Numbered from the stretch's first letter, positions 1-13,152 are shown. The stretch is DNA of 64,000 bases from Plantago major (GCA_026545765.1 CM048844.1:59182932-59246931), one strand, 5' to 3'. The notes: a model not told the origin generated them from the letters alone. Made by a program: numbers and translations.

Positions 1-540
1 AGATAGCAATCAAATCAAATTCTTCCCCCAAACCCAGCAGAGAGCAGATAGGAAACTAGGAAAGTAATGAAGAAAAAGCACAGATACTCCCCTCTCGGTG
101 TTGTGCTTCCATGCTTGTTCAATTAATTCTTTCACCGCGTATCATCTTGGTCTCCCAGCTGCGCATCGCTCACGAGCTCCCCAAAGAGTTTATTCATCTT
201 GCGATGGGTATCCTCCTTCGTTCTTCCACGGTACCTGGGCTCAAAAGTGTGTGAGATAGCATGTTTGGAGTGAACTTAGGACTATGGCTTACATGCAAAT
301 ATCATGGGGTCTTCCTCCCCCAAACCTGATGTCTTGTGCAGAAATCGAAAATGAAAAGTAAAAAGTGCAAATGCAAGTGCGTAAAATAAACATGACCATG
401 GGTTGCCTCCCAAGAAGCGCTTGTTTTAGGTCTTATAGCTCGACCCCTGTTCAGAGATGACTTAGTTGTCGAGGTTTGGACCCTCAAACTTGTTGGAGCA
501 CTTTTTCAACCATTCATTCGTATCTCCATCCCAACGCCTC
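1..540 (-). repeat. 3' internal spacer of gypsy element A
   Basis: The reverse complement of this stretch matches the spacer of element B at about 5880-7030. Shared landmarks are a block ending in a 'cgcttcttgggaggca' type motif (about 400-445), often seen just after pol in plant gypsy elements, and a block around 230-310 containing 'catgctatctcacac'. It is non-coding. Between 540 and 880 lies a short acidic minus-strand ORF (539-793, about 84 codons) that I do not recognise; it may be the residue left where pol was lost. Confidence 0.7.
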
Positions 541-879
541 ATCGCTTCTTCTTTGAAATCTTCCCCCTACGGGATCCATGCCAAATTGGAACATATATGA
601 AGTATGTTCCATGCTTCGCTCGTCCTTGATCACATCCACTATGCTCCAATTCTTCATAATGCTCGTAGTCAAAGTCCGCTATGTCTTCTTCTAACAGATG
701 CGGCATTATATACCCAAATTCCTCTACATCTCCCAAATGAAAATCATCTGCGCTCTCCCAGCAACCTCTTTCAACTCTTTTTCCTTGTTCCACTAGATCT
801 ACTCTCGAGTTGAAATGTTTCTTTTGTCCATCGATAATCAGGCATTAAGTCTCTTCTCCTGCGTCTACCACTGTTTCTA

Positions 880-1260
880 GTCTATGTAAAGTCGGTCATC
901 CGATCAATTTCTTTGATCTTACTCCATTCCCTTCCATGTCCATTACCAAGAAGTCCAGTCTCGATCTCACACCTCCAATCTCTACAGGTAAACCTTTGTT
1001 TTCCCAGCACATTTCTTTGTCGAATTGTCGGCCAACTGGACGCTAGTTCCACATGATTCTATTCTGTCTTCAATCCCTAACTCCTTCGCCTTAGCTAATG
1101 ACATAAGATTTATGCTGGCTCCAAGATCTATTATGCAATTCACCTTTCTTCCCTACACACCAATCATCATGCTGAACTGTCCCGGATCTCCTATTCCTCT
1201 CCTCATGATATCTGATCCTTCTCTCCATGCCACTCCGACGTAGGCCTTCTTCCAGTTAAA
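880..1260 (-). pseudogene. Gypsy aspartic protease remnant (element A)
   Basis: Minus-strand translation around 1040-1180 gives the retropepsin active-site pattern DLGASINLM, with flanking residues typical of plant Ty3/gypsy proteases (an RKVNCII strand before it and an AKELG helix after). An in-frame stop lies just upstream in the same frame. In intact elements the protease is released from a Gag-Pol polyprotein and is followed by RT; here it is followed by the 3' spacer instead. The limits are approximate because the frame is broken. Confidence 0.7.
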
Positions 1261-1523
1261 GAATTCCCTTACAGCTGCCATGTAGTCAGATGGGTATAGA
1301 GTAAACAGGTCTTGCATTGGCATTGGAATTGATTGGCTCTCCAGGTTTCCTTTAGCCTTCTTCTTAGCAGCTTTCTTGATGTCGTTTGCAATTCTTCCTG
1401 GAAAGGTAGATCCTTCAAATCCACTAACTTACCGATCACGGACCTAACCAATCCTTTCTCGAGCCAATATTTATAATCACACCCTCTTCTGCAGTCTTCT
1501 TTTGCTTTATTCTTCTCTTCCTC

Positions 1524-2735
1524 CTAATTCGAACCTTTGACCTCTACTACTTCCTTATTCTTCTTCTTCCCCTTAGCATCTTCTTTACTTCTTGGCACAG
1601 AATCTGGAGATGTTATCCCACTCCCAGTGGTTATCGATCCTATGTATTCCATATGTTGCTCCATTACTTCTTCTACCTTGTTATCCATATCTCTTACTAC
1701 GATCTTCATCGCCAACATTTCCTCTTCCACCCCTTCAAACTTCTCACTTAGTTTCTGCAGCTCTTTGCCAACCACCACGAACTGTTTGTGAAGAAAATTC
1801 ACTAGAGCTCGAGTATCACTGCTTCCTTTATCCAACTCTTCAGACACTACTTTTCCTCTCTGGTTGTGATGTTCCTTGAGGGTTTTGATCTCCTCTTCTA
1901 ACCCCCTTTTGGCAGTTATTACGCTATCCACTACTTGTTCACTGCTGACTTTGGAAACTTCATTCATTCCCTCAATGGTCAGCTCATAGGCTTTCCTTCT
2001 GGTCGATACGTTTCTTTTATCCAAGTACTCAGGAGTTCCTACACCCTGTCTCATAGCCCTTTGTGCTTCTTCCTCAATTGCGGCTACTGTCCTTACTTCC
2101 TCCATGGCATCCAACTTGTTGAAAATCTCATTCTCCTTCAGTTGCTCACTCCTGTAACTTAAGTTCTCAGCAACACTTGCACATGCTCCCAGTACTTGCA
2201 TAGCAGAGCTCCCCATAAATGATCCCTTCCGAGCTACGTCTATAAGGTCTCTAAACTCCTCTCTATCTCACAAGTAGAAATACTCACAGAGCTGTCGTGA
2301 AGTGAACTGATGTTGGGGGCAGTTGTATTGCATCTCCTCAAACCTTTCCCATGCATCATGAAAAGATTCCTTCTGTTTCTGAGTAAAAGTAGATATCATT
2401 CTCCTTTCTCTCATAACCCTTGCAAGCCCTAGAAACCTTTTCAAGAACAGACTCCTCAGCTCTTCTCATTCACTTATCTCTTCCTGGATTGAATCTATCT
2501 ATCTTTTTGCTGCTCCCTCTAGTGTTTTGATGAAGAACCAGAATTTTAGCTCACCATCGGTTAATCCCTTCGTTGGAAACTGCTCGACAATAGACTCGAA
2601 TGCATACATGAACTTGCATTCATTCTCTCCTTCTCTTCCTCCGAACTTTGGTAATGCGTTAATTAGAGTTGGATCAAACCCGTACTCCCTTACATGCGGC
2701 TAGATTCAAATTCCACTCCTTCTTGGTTTCGGCAT
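1524..2735 (-). pseudogene. Gypsy gag (Retrotrans_gag domain) remnant
   Basis: Gag is the capsid/nucleocapsid precursor of LTR retrotransposons. The minus-strand frame from about 2735 carries the Retrotrans_gag signature: a KFWFFIKTLEGAAKR stretch, then FLKRFLGLAR, then ESFHDAWERFEEMQ with a CPQHQF tail. Three stops lie within this part. From 2216 to 1524 the frame is open for 230 codons. It encodes an alpha-helical, probably coiled-coil segment rich in Glu and Lys that ends in a basic KGKKKNKE tail. No CCHC knuckle is visible. It lies just downstream of the PBS, as expected, with a (TA)n tract expanded between them. Confidence 0.78.
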
Positions 2736-2923
2736 ACTGATCTCTCTGATAGTTCTTTCATCTTCTTCTTCCGTCTTTCTTAACTAACGAGCTAAAACAG
2801 AGATATATAATAATATAATAATAAAGCAGATAAACATATTTTTAGGTTTTTGATAAGAAAATAAACAAATACGGAAAAGAAAATATTTTTGGAATTTTTG
2901 CTGTGGAAATCGATTCCCACAAG

Positions 2924-3171
<248 letters not shown>

Positions 3172-3280
3172 TTTCTTTTTTTTTTTGGTTTATGATGTAC
3201 GAATTAAAAGACAGTGTATAAAGTAAAGCAAAAGAAAGAATTCAACTTATCTAGTCGAAACTTGCTTGAGTGGTCAAGTG

Positions 3281-3301
3281 TCCCCGACAGCGGCGCCAAA
3301 T
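3281..3301 (-). other. tRNA primer-binding site of gypsy element A
   Basis: On the minus strand, TTTGGCGCCGCTGTCGGGGA follows the LTR end with a short gap. This is the TGGCGCC...GGGGA pattern used for priming by many plant Ty3/gypsy elements. It fixes both the LTR boundary and the element's orientation. Confidence 0.85.
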
Positions 3302-3303
3302 TT

Positions 3304-4783
3304 TGATGTGCACTCAGAGATTTCGTTATTTGTTATAGATCATGTAATCCCTAAATACAATCAAGATTAAATTTATAAGTCGGAGGTCCTCAAATCCACA
3401 ATTTATAGCAGAAAGTTGACATCGGGATGTCGTTCTCCACGGACACTTAGCATAGGAACAAGCAAATAACGTTTGTAAATTGTATGCAGAAAAGTAAACA
3501 GATTGATCGCAGACAGATTAATTAAATCACAGTAAACCCTAATTGCTTTGATGTATTCGATGGTGTGAAGCGTAAAGGATCCCCAACCTCCCTTTGCTAT
3601 GCTACTCCCAACTACTTAGAATCAAACAACGTACTAGCCGTCTACAGGAAGCAAAGAAACATGCCAAAAAGATTAAGTCGTAGTTAATCCAGAAACCATC
3701 ACTTACCAACAATGTGTTGCGTCACTCAACACAATATCTCGTCATGTTTTCAAACAAATCACACAGGATAATGTATAATCCGTTACCAAGACGTAGTCAG
3801 TATGGATTTCCCTCATAAAGAGTCGGACGAATAAAGAACAAGCACGAACTACGTTTTAAAACAAATTCATTAATATATCACGGTATATAAAGAAGTAGCA
3901 AAAGCAAAGTTACGGCGGTTCGACTTTACAAAAGAAAATTAGCTACTCATAGTATCCTTCTAAATACTGACATCGAAATCATCAAGAGTGACAGAGGGAG
4001 AAATCGAATCTAGTAAAGAAGATGAAATTGAAACTAGGAAAGAAGAAAACGAAAAGAAAAGCTTAGTCTTCGATGTCTTCGTGCAGTTGCTAGGGTTTCC
4101 TCCCTGTTCTTCGATGCCTTATGCTTGAAGATGTCGATCCTGTGTTGCAGTAGGGTTGGGTTTTCACTTCCCCGAGGACTGGTTCTCTCTCAAGAGAGCT
4201 GCTTTTGGTGTTTCGCTTCCCCGAGGACTGGTTCTTTCACATGAGAGCTACTTTGTGAGCAGTGTCGAATTATAGGACCCCTGAGGTCTTATTTATAGTG
4301 TGGAAATCAAGCTTTGGCCGCCATTATTCAATAAGGAAGGTTTAGGAAGGCGGGCTCTAGCCTGACTGGCCAAGAGAAATAGCCCAGGAGAATCCAGAGG
4401 CATGACTGCGGTCGCTTGTGGACCGCAGAATCTATTTTCTTCGTTCTTCAATTTCTGGCTTCGTAACTTCGTTTCCTCAAAACGTGGTCTTCTACAAAGT
4501 TGTGGCATCTTCAATTATCTTCGCATTGGTTGGTCGCATGACATGTTTTGACTCCTCAAACTCCGTACAACAGTGAATCCGACGTATTTGCTTCTTCATC
4601 TCGATTTCGCACAATTATGCCGTGTTGGTGCCAGAGATCATGCAATTCCTCAAAAACGCGATCATGACCTACAGAAAACACGTGAAGTTGGTAATTGACC
4701 ATAAAACGATACAAATATTGCATCTAAGGTAAAAAAATGAGGGTCTAAAAGTATGCTATATCGCACATTTCATTGTCACATCA
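3304..4783 (-). repeat. 5' LTR of gypsy element A (1480 bp)
   Basis: It is bounded by TGATGTGCAC on the plus strand at 3304 and, on the minus strand, TGATGTGACA starting at 4783, giving the usual TG...CA ends. The reverse complement of 4570-4783 aligns closely with 8603-8800, the start of LTR B, so the two LTRs belong to one family in opposite orientation. Confidence 0.88.
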
Positions 4784-5170
4784 AGTATGGAGGAGTCGAC
4801 GGAAACAAAGGTGGGAGATATCAAACCACTCGTACGAACCGAAGCTCAATGGACCAATCCTATGAAAGAAGAGGCATACACCGAGCAAGAAGATACTCAA
4901 GGGAACCATTAAATACTCAAATCTAGTAAACAGGAGGATTGTGGGGAATTTGAAGATACGGTAGGTGGCCTTCACAGGGCCATCGAACCATATATCTCAC
5001 CCCACCTCTGAAGTAGGCGATAGACAGGTAAGCTTTCTGCTTCCTATACTTTAAATGGTCTTGATTCTATATCGTATGTTGTTACTTGCATTACTAGTAC
5101 TACTACCCATGAACCCGACCCCGTAAGGAAATTAGAAGAAATTGAATTCGTTATTCCTAATTATTATATT

Positions 5171-5578
5171 ATGCCTGATGCGGAAAGGGACCAATCATTG
5201 GGAAACCCACTCACTCAACGTATTCCCATGATTTTCCGATCCAATGATTGGAAGGTTTTCATAACCACCCCTGACCGTAAATTTGATTTTAACTGTTTCA
5301 CTAGCATTGTGCAGAAATATAGAACACAGGAATACGAATCATTCCCAAATGAGTACTGTGAACCAAGGAAAGCAAGATCTCTCAGGGACACATCAACGGA
5401 AGGAGTAGAAGGAAAGTCGTGGGTTTGTAACCCAAATGATGAGAAAAGATTGCTCGATGGAGATCCAATCAGTCGAGTGGGATCTGATACCAAGATAGTA
5501 CTTGAAGGAACAGGAGTTAAGGAGTTCGGTGATCAGCCATGGACTGATATAAGTGTGCTCGGAAGAAGGACTATATAA
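5171..5578 (+). pseudogene. Unrecognised ORF in gypsy element B
   Basis: An open frame of 135 codons, rich in charged residues, with no motif I recognise. It lies upstream of the gypsy post-pol spacer, so it is probably a decayed part of that element's coding region or an accessory ORF. A related in-frame stretch occurs around 4787-4910. A 21-bp sequence at its end (around 5558-5600) is tandemly repeated and includes the stop codon. No function is proposed. Confidence 0.35.
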
Positions 5579-5879
5579 GTGTGCTCGGAAGAAGGACTGG
5601 ATACATTCATAAGAGAAATCATATCCACGAGTACTATAAGGATGATGATAACTTCTTCTCCGAACCAAACATTTTCCAGCTATGAAGGAAGAAGAAGAGG
5701 ACGATACCAAGAATGAGAGAGCTGAGTCGTGAGTTCGACAGGAAAATTTACATGAACTGGGAATGGGTTGATGGACCTAACATCAATCGAAACTCACAAA
5801 TGAGGATGTGAAAGAAGAATGTTGTTTGGAAGGTTGAGATGGGTGGACGGACCTAACTTAGACCACATGCATCCATCCT

Positions 5880-8602
5880 AAAGGTCATCTCTTAACAGGG
5901 GTCGAGCTATAAGACCTATAAAACGAGCGCTTCTTGAGAGGCAGCCCAGGGTCACATTCATTTTACGCACTTGCATTTGCACTTTTTAATTTTTACTTTT
6001 CATTTTCAATTTTTGTACCAGAAAACCTTTTTCAAATTCTATTTTCAAAAACCTTATTATATAGAAGAAAAACCGAAAAATCAAAAAACGATGTCATTGA
6101 TTTCTCAAATTTCCTCACTTGCTCTATATTTTCATCTTACCATTCCATTCCTAGCCTGCCCATCTATTGACAACACCAAGTAAGTGATCTTTACTCAACA
6201 ATATCTTCATACATCTTCAATCTCAAGTTTTTATCTTTCACCTTCTTGCTTGCACTTTCTTCTTGCTTTTTGAGTGCTATGCAATTATATGCTTCAATTG
6301 ATTGAATTAATTCTGTTTGGGATATGTGGATACATGCTTACTTCTAGTATTCACCTTATTAACACTTGCCTTGGTGGAGATTTGACAAATTGATTGAGAA
6401 TTTGAGGGTTTTTTCTCTTGCTCACCTTGTGTTCAATGTCTCAATAGAACAAATCCCCTTGTCCGCCATTTTCTCCTTCGATTACATGCTCACATGATCT
6501 TTACTTGAAGAATTATGCTTAGGAAACATGTTTGCATCATCATATGCTCATTGGATGGAATTTTCATTGGAATATGCTCTACACTTTGATGCTTGACACA
6601 ATATGAGAATTTGTGCTACATGCCTAGTTCATGCATTGATTTGAAGTAGCTATTGACTTATCACAAGCTGGAATTTTCCATACATGTTGTACCAAACATC
6701 AAGTTTGGGGGAGGAAGACACCATGAGATTTGCATGTAAGCTATAGAATTCACTCCAAACATGCTATCTCACACACTTTTGAGCCCAGGTACCATGGAAG
6801 AACGAAGGAGAATACCCATCGTAAGATGCATAAACTCTTTGTGGAGCTCGTGAATGATAACCAACCGGGAGACCAAGATGATATGTGGAGGAGGAATTAA
6901 ATGAACAAGCATTACTCCATCGAAGCACAACACCAAAAGGGGAGTATCTTTCCTTTCTCTTCTTTACTTTCCTAGTTTCCTATCTGCTCTCTGCTAGGTT
7001 TGGGGGAAGAATTTAATTTGACTACTGCCTGCTAACGTGCTTGGTCTGTAGTAGCTTTTAAATATTCGCACTTAATCAAGTTGTAGTTAATTACGTCTAA
7101 GAACTAGATTTACCATTATTTGTTGCGTCTAGGGTTACTTGCCTTTTTGAAAAGAAGAAAGATCTGTGATAAGAGTACTTAGTATAAAGTATGACCAAGA
7201 TAAGGGGTAGTAGATTTGTTTTCATGCTTCGCTACTTATTGAATTTATGCTCTGACCTACCCCGACCCATGCTAATTTGACGAGTGAGTTTACTCCCTGT
7301 TCCAATTAAGTCCTGTCTGCAACTATGTGAACACTGCTACCCTTGAGTCTTTATATGTAAATAGCATGAACATGATTTGTAGTACTCACCTTTCTGAACC
7401 CTTTTCTTTACCTTTCACTAACCCCTCTGAAAGCTTTTTGAGCCTTTATGAAACTCTACCATATATATTATATATATGCTTTACTTAAGCGGTGTCAGCA
7501 ATCTGTTGTCGAGCTTGAACAAAGAAATGAAGTAACGAGTTCCAAAGAACGGACGAGAATCATGATTTGACCATGATCGAGAATTCGTTTGGGGGAAGTA
7601 GAGAAGAAAACCCTGACCCTAGTTCGAGAAATTGGTTTGGGAGAGAAGTGGAAGGTGAACATCATCGAAAGGTAACCTTGTTTGTCCTATTTTTGTATTA
7701 CCAGTGCTAAAAATCACTAGCTCTTGCTCCAGAAAAAATCGAAAAGAAAGTACCGAAAAAAGTAAAGTTACAAAAGTCTCGGAGTGGATCTGTGGTCCTT
7801 ATGATCACCGTTTTCATGTTGGGCATGTTACAGATACTACCCACATACCGGCATGGCCCTAAAAAGCTACATGTACGTGAGGGTTGATGGCATGTATACC
7901 AAACCATCACGCACAAAAGTGCGGAATTCGGTAAAACAGACACTACCAAAAAATGTAGAGACTAAAAGAGCCCAATGATGGCCAACCAAAAGCATACGAG
8001 TCGATAAAACGACTGCAAAAAATAGTATGTCAAAAGAAAAAAAAGAGAAAAATAAAGGAGCAAGTAGTCTATGTGTGAAGCAACCGATGAAGTAGTTATG
8101 ATGATGAAGGAGAAGTTGAAGATTTATCGTTGAGAGAAGACGAAGTTGAAAGAAGGAACTCGGTGTCCGGAAGGATAAGTCCCCTTGAAGTACCCTTTGC
8201 CTTGCCTTGCTCATCTTTTAATGATGCTTAGCCAAACACTCCTCTATATTATCCTACCTATTTTACTTACCAAGCCAACATGAGTACTACTTTGATTTGT
8301 GCATTGATTTTTGGGAGCAGGATTGCATTTCATTACTGCAAGGTAATGATTTTGAAGTACACCTTGAAGGACATTGGGTTACACTTGTAGCCACTGGTTG
8401 TAGTGAGTGATGCTTACTTGTTATTGCATGTTGTGGAGTCATAGAGGTCTGAGTTGAAACTAAGTGAGTCAGTGGAGTTTGAAACGCTAGAAACTAGCTA
8501 CTTATCTATGTTGTGATTCATGCTCTTTACTCATTTCATAGTCACTTCTTATTTATCGTTATTGGCTTGCTCAAGGATGAACAAGAAACTGGTTTGGGTG
8601 TG
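5880..8602 (+). repeat. Post-pol non-coding spacer of gypsy element B
   Basis: About 2.7 kb with no convincing gene. It begins with the 'gcgcttcttgagaggca' block shared with element A and continues through the 'tttgggggaggaaga' and 'catgctatctcacac' blocks at 6700-6800, also present at 62030-62150. Around 7796-7975 it holds a block highly similar to 38876-39053 in a different gypsy family. It ends in a purine-rich stretch (about 8582-8602) that probably acted as the polypurine tract for plus-strand priming. Confidence 0.72.
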
Positions 8603-10180
8603 TGATGTGACCATGAAATGTGTGATTTTGCATGCTTTTAGACCCTCATTTTTTGCCCAAGATTTAATATTTGCATCATATTATGTCCAATTATCAACTT
8701 CTTGTGTATTTTGTAGGGCATGATTGTGTTTTCAAGGAATTGCACGATTTCTGGTACCAAAACGTCATATTTAGGCGAAATCGAGGGAAATAAGGAAACA
8801 TGACAATTCTACTTGGAGCTAGAGAAGTCCAGTGAGGTTGTGCTACCTACCGTTGTGAAGCTCTCGATAAAACATGAAATGCAGAAGAAGGACACTTTGC
8901 AAGATAACAAGGTTACGAAGCTCGAAATCGATGAACGAAGAAAACCTGCAGACATAACCTTGTAGAATCGACCAGGATGCACTATTTTGGCTGTACATGG
9001 AGTTCTAGAGGTCCTATTGAGGCTCAAGAGCTATCTATGGAAAGGTTATTGAAAATTATAAAATATTGTAGCTTATCACATTCCACGAAAACTAGGTTTC
9101 GAGGTCCGAAATTAGCCCGGAAGGCGTAAAAGCCAACACTTAGACCAGATAGGCTTTTTCCGGTCCACCACGCCTCAGCCCACCATTTAACCGTACATGC
9201 TGACCAAGGATGTCCATAAAATTCTTCTTAAAGTATAAATAAGACCCTTGGGGTCTCAGAATCCTGCATCACCTGCGACAACAACTGGCCGTCAGGCAAC
9301 CAGTCATCGGGGATGTGAAACCCCAAAAGCAGCTCTCCTGAGAGAGAACAAGCCCTCGGGGAAGAGAAACCCTGAACCTACTGCATCGCCAAGATCGACA
9401 TCTACAGGAAGGATTCGAGGAGGAGCATCAGAAGGAGGAAACCCTAGAAACTGCACGAAAACATCAAAGACTAAGATTCTCTTTTCTCTTTCTTCTTCTT
9501 TTGATTTCGATTTGTCCCTTCTTCTAGGAGATTTCGATTTCTTTCTTGCTTGTTCTTGTTGAGTTTGATTTCATTATATAGTAGAATAGTATGAGTAGCT
9601 AACTTTCTTTTGTAAGGGCGAACCGCTGAAACTCTACTGTGCTACTTCTTTATATGTCGGGTTATATTAATGGAATAGTTCTTAGACGTAATTCGTGATT
9701 ATACAACTCTATACATCCGTTGTGGTGTGATGTTCTATTGAGTGACACAGTAGTTTCATTGAACTGAGTAGGGGTACTCGTGCCGATTGCGCCTTGACAC
9801 CATAGTATTATGCTCTGCTGTCGTTAGACGTAATCACGTAGGATATTAACTAGGATGTTAGTAGTAGCATAGCTAGAGGGAGGTCGGGGATCCTTTACAT
9901 CAATCACCATCATCGATTTCATCATATAATTAGGGTTTAATTGTGATTCAATCTTCTTTTTACATACAATCTGTTTACTTTAATCTGTCTGTTGTCTGCA
10001 CACGAAATCAAATCGTTACTTGTTTGTTGCTATGCTAAGTGCCCGTGGAGAACGACATCCCGAGTCAACTTACCTCTATTGTTGTGTGTTTGTGAGCTTC
10101 CGGCAATTATAAATTTAATCTTTGATTGTAATTGAGAGTTACAGGCACTACAACGCATTCAAATTCTCAAGTGCACATCA
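8603..10180 (+). repeat. 3' LTR of gypsy element B (1578 bp)
   Basis: It starts TGATGTGACC and ends GTGCACATCA, the same termini as LTR A. The body aligns with the reverse complement of 3304-4783, for example in the segments holding 'cgagaacgacatccc' and 'tagggtttaattgtgattc'. It directly follows a purine-rich tract and is not followed by a PBS, so it is a 3' LTR. Confidence 0.88.
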
Positions 10181-10487
10181 CTTATCTTAGTGAATACAAG
10201 TCCTGAGAAAGGGCAAGTGGATTAGTTGAAGGATTATGCCACCTTCAGATACCACTATAAAAAGTTTTGTGTTATTTACATACTTCTTGCTTTATATTAC
10301 TTGCTGAGTACTTTTACACTTTATAGCTTGCTGACACGTGCACTTATCACAAAAAGACTTCCACTCTCTAAATTTCAGTATCAGATACATGTATAGATAT
10401 CTGAGAAACTGTGTTATCGACAAAAGTTTCAAAAGACTATTCACCCGCCCCCCCTCAGTCTTTTACTTTGCTTTATCTGGACCAACA
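10181..10487 (+). repeat. Copia LTR, 3' portion only
   Basis: It matches the reverse complement of 58472-58790 and the right end of the solo LTR (33280-33600). It ends ATCTGGACCAACA and carries the family's oligo-C tract near 10447-10455. The left part was displaced when gypsy element B inserted. Confidence 0.85.
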
Positions 10488-10489
10488 AG

Positions 10490-10501
10490 TGGTATCAGGG
10501 C
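10490..10501 (+). other. Primer-binding site (initiator Met tRNA type)
   Basis: TGGTATCAGGGC lies 2 bp after the LTR end. This is the copia PBS complementary to the 3' end of initiator tRNA-Met (consensus TGGTATCAGAGC) with one change. Confidence 0.85.
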
Positions 10502-10605
10502 AGGAGGTTCTTTAACCTTCTGCACTGAACCTAGATCCCAGATAAGTGCTCTCTTACAGCTCACCCCCTACACTTGATTTGTTTGTTTAGTGTGTTTGCT
10601 GCAGG

Positions 10606-13060
10606 ATGTCTCTCAGCGATGCACCCACTCTCAAGCAAGGGAACTATGAAAAATGGAAGAACAACATGATGCTTCACCTGGAAGCCATCAATGATGAAAT
10701 GATCAAAGTTATAAAGAATGGTCCAATCATCATTCTAAAAGAAAAGTTGGTCACATAGGTTCATATGGAAGAAACAAGTATACTACAGATGTTGCTGGAT
10801 CTTCAACATCTAGCGTAACATCAGGAGTAAGACCAACAGGAGCCATATCCTATGAGCCAAAGCCCAGACACCTTTGGTCATCTGAAGATTCCAAAAGAAA
10901 CAGGCTTGATGGCCAAGCAAGGAACATCATCATACGTTCTACTCCAGATCATATACAGTTCAAACTGCGGGGTGCTAAAACAATGAAAGATGCCTGGTCA
11001 CTGATTGAAGAAACCTGTGCCGGCACTGAGAAAACCAAAGAAAACAAGTTCGAAGTTTTGACGTGAAAATTCCAAAACTTAAAACAAGGTCCTACTAAGA
11101 CACTTGAAGAACTTTATTTTAGGTTCACAACACTGATGAGAATGGCTGCACTTGGAGAAAGTGATAGATACTCTAACTCTGAAAAGGTTAAGACCATCGT
11201 GAGAAGCCTGAATCAAAACTGGGAACATACTCAGTTTTTATATTTCAACCAAGGAATGCCAAACATCACACCAGTGGAGTTTTTCTCACATTTGGCAACT
11301 GTCAATTATGAGACAAAGCAAAGAGGACACATAACTACTGAGACAATGAAAAATGTAGCTCTGATAACTCATGGTTCCTCTGAAAAGAAGGAAACCAAAG
11401 AGTTGACTGGGGAAAATGCTATTGCTGTAAATCACATGAGAAAATATGTCAGTCAGGAAATTGAGAGAAGAAGGACCAAAGAGAAGCTGAAAAAGCATCT
11501 AGGTCCAAACTATCACCAGTACAAAAATATACAAATGACTATCTCGCTGAACACGCCTGCTCAGCAATCTTCAGGTACTGAGGGAGCAGAGATTGGAAAT
11601 GACATCTGCTTCTACTATCAGAAACCTGGTCACTTCAAAAGAGATTGTCCAGCTTACAATAAGCTAAAGATAGGTGACAAGAATGATAAAAAAAAAAAAA
11701 GTCAAGAGAAGCCAGAGAGCTATGCTCACTGAAGAAAGAAAAAAAGATCCAAATTCAATTGGATGTTGTCGATCTAGATTCAGAACTGAGGATGAAGTCA
11801 GATGATTCCAAACTTCCATCACCAGAGCTGTGTGCCATCACTCATGACTTAGTTGACTTTGGTCACAAGAAGAAAGAAGTATGTGGAGTTGCTCAAGAAG
11901 TCTATCCAGACTGCTCAAACATCGAACCATGATTAATGGCAGATGAGGTAGTCACTATTTCTCATTTTCTAAATTATGAGAGTGATGATGAAGTAATCAA
12001 AGATCTAGAACATCTGAGAAATGAACTTGACCTTTATGAAAGAGAATTCATGGTTTTCCAAGCTAGAACCAAAATCCTTGAAGTTGAAAAGAATACTCTT
12101 GAAAAGGAGTGTGCACAATTTCACAAGGTATCTGAGACAAAGGATGCTGAGAATGCATTCTTGAAAGCTCAAATAGTTGAGACAACAGAGAAGCATAAGG
12201 AAGAAATGGAGGAAGTTCAAAGAAACTTTGATAAAATTCTCATTGAGAATTCAGAGATCAAGAAGAAGAAAGCCTCTTTTCAATCCTATGCTAAGGCTTG
12301 TGACACTCTTACTGAATTACACTCTTATCTAAGAGATGCCTCAAAAAAGGGTGGTCTTGGGCTTGACACTCAGACAGATGATTCTAACATTCTGAATAAG
12401 GATGGAGAAGAATGATATTTGTCAGAGCACAACAAGATAATTCCCAAACAACCTATAGCATTGGACAGTAAGCTAATGTTGTTGACAAAGGAAAGGCAGT
12501 TGCGACTATGCCTTTGAGGGAAACACAAGGTCAAAGGAAAACTGATGGGAAACTTCTAAAAAAGGAACGATGCACTGAGAAGTGTAACCACCCACAGTGC
12601 TATGTCTCTAAGAAAGGGAAGAATGCTGGAGCTGGCAAATTCTCTAATGTATCATTTTCTAGAAAGAAAAATGATCCAGAGACTAGCAGGGCTGCTGAGA
12701 GAAGATCTCAGTCTGCCCCTCGTACTTGAAATGGTATTGGTAATAAAGCCATTGGCAACTACTTGCTCATGAATACAAACTAGATCAAGAACGATGGATA
12801 AATGACAGGATTGCTCATAGCAATAATCATAAGTGGAAGAAAGAACAAACCACTAAGAATCTGGATGCCAGAGCAAGAAGAAATCTGAACAGGAAAGCTC
12901 AGTTCGCTGAAAAGCAGACTCAGCAACCTGACAGGTATCTGAGAGCACCACGAGGAGCACCAAAGAACACACCAAGAAGGAAAATTGTTCTTTATAAACA
13001 CGACACTAATCATTTACCTAGAATTCCTCCTTCCGGCTAGACAAAAGATGACTCCCAAAA
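10606..13060 (+). pseudogene. Copia gag remnant (UBN2-like, zinc knuckle, coiled coil)
   Basis: The frame starts MSLSDAPTLKQGNYEKWKNN, the usual copia Gag N-terminus that places the capsid fold near a YEKWK motif. The open part at 11136-11732 holds the capsid C-terminal half and a zinc knuckle whose second cysteine is lost (CFYYQKPGHFKRDC where CX2C is expected). 11936-12415 encodes a long coiled coil ending in a segment that is nearly identical in copia-1. A second Cys/His motif, CNHPQC, occurs near 12585. Several stops and frameshifts show it is dead. Confidence 0.8.
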
Positions 13061-13152
13061 AGTTCATTAAAAAATGGATGCCTACTGGGAGACACTTTGA
13101 TCTAAACGGTTCCATTATAGTAAGGAGAGCCTAACTCCATGTTTCCTCTTTT

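Larger units (their letters stand above)
4784..10180 (+). mobile_element. 3' half of a Ty3/gypsy retrotransposon (element B)
   Basis: Plus-strand order: undefined coding remnants (4784-5880), the post-pol spacer (about 5880-8602), a purine-rich tract and a 3' LTR (8603-10180). No RT, integrase or 5' LTR remains, and the left end abuts LTR A. The right LTR end joins the internal part of a copia LTR (10181 onward), so this element, when complete, had inserted into that copia LTR. A target-site duplication cannot be confirmed because the left end is lost. Confidence 0.78.

Noticed and set aside
7867-8214. Minus-strand ORFs of 80-115 codons overlapping the conserved gypsy block
   Set aside because: The frame is not maintained in the other copy at 38876-39053, so the block is more likely non-coding.
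10147-10160. A second CACTA terminus, from 'cactacaacgcattc'
   Set aside because: It lies inside LTR B, lacks the subterminal repeats and does not continue as a CACTA inverted repeat.
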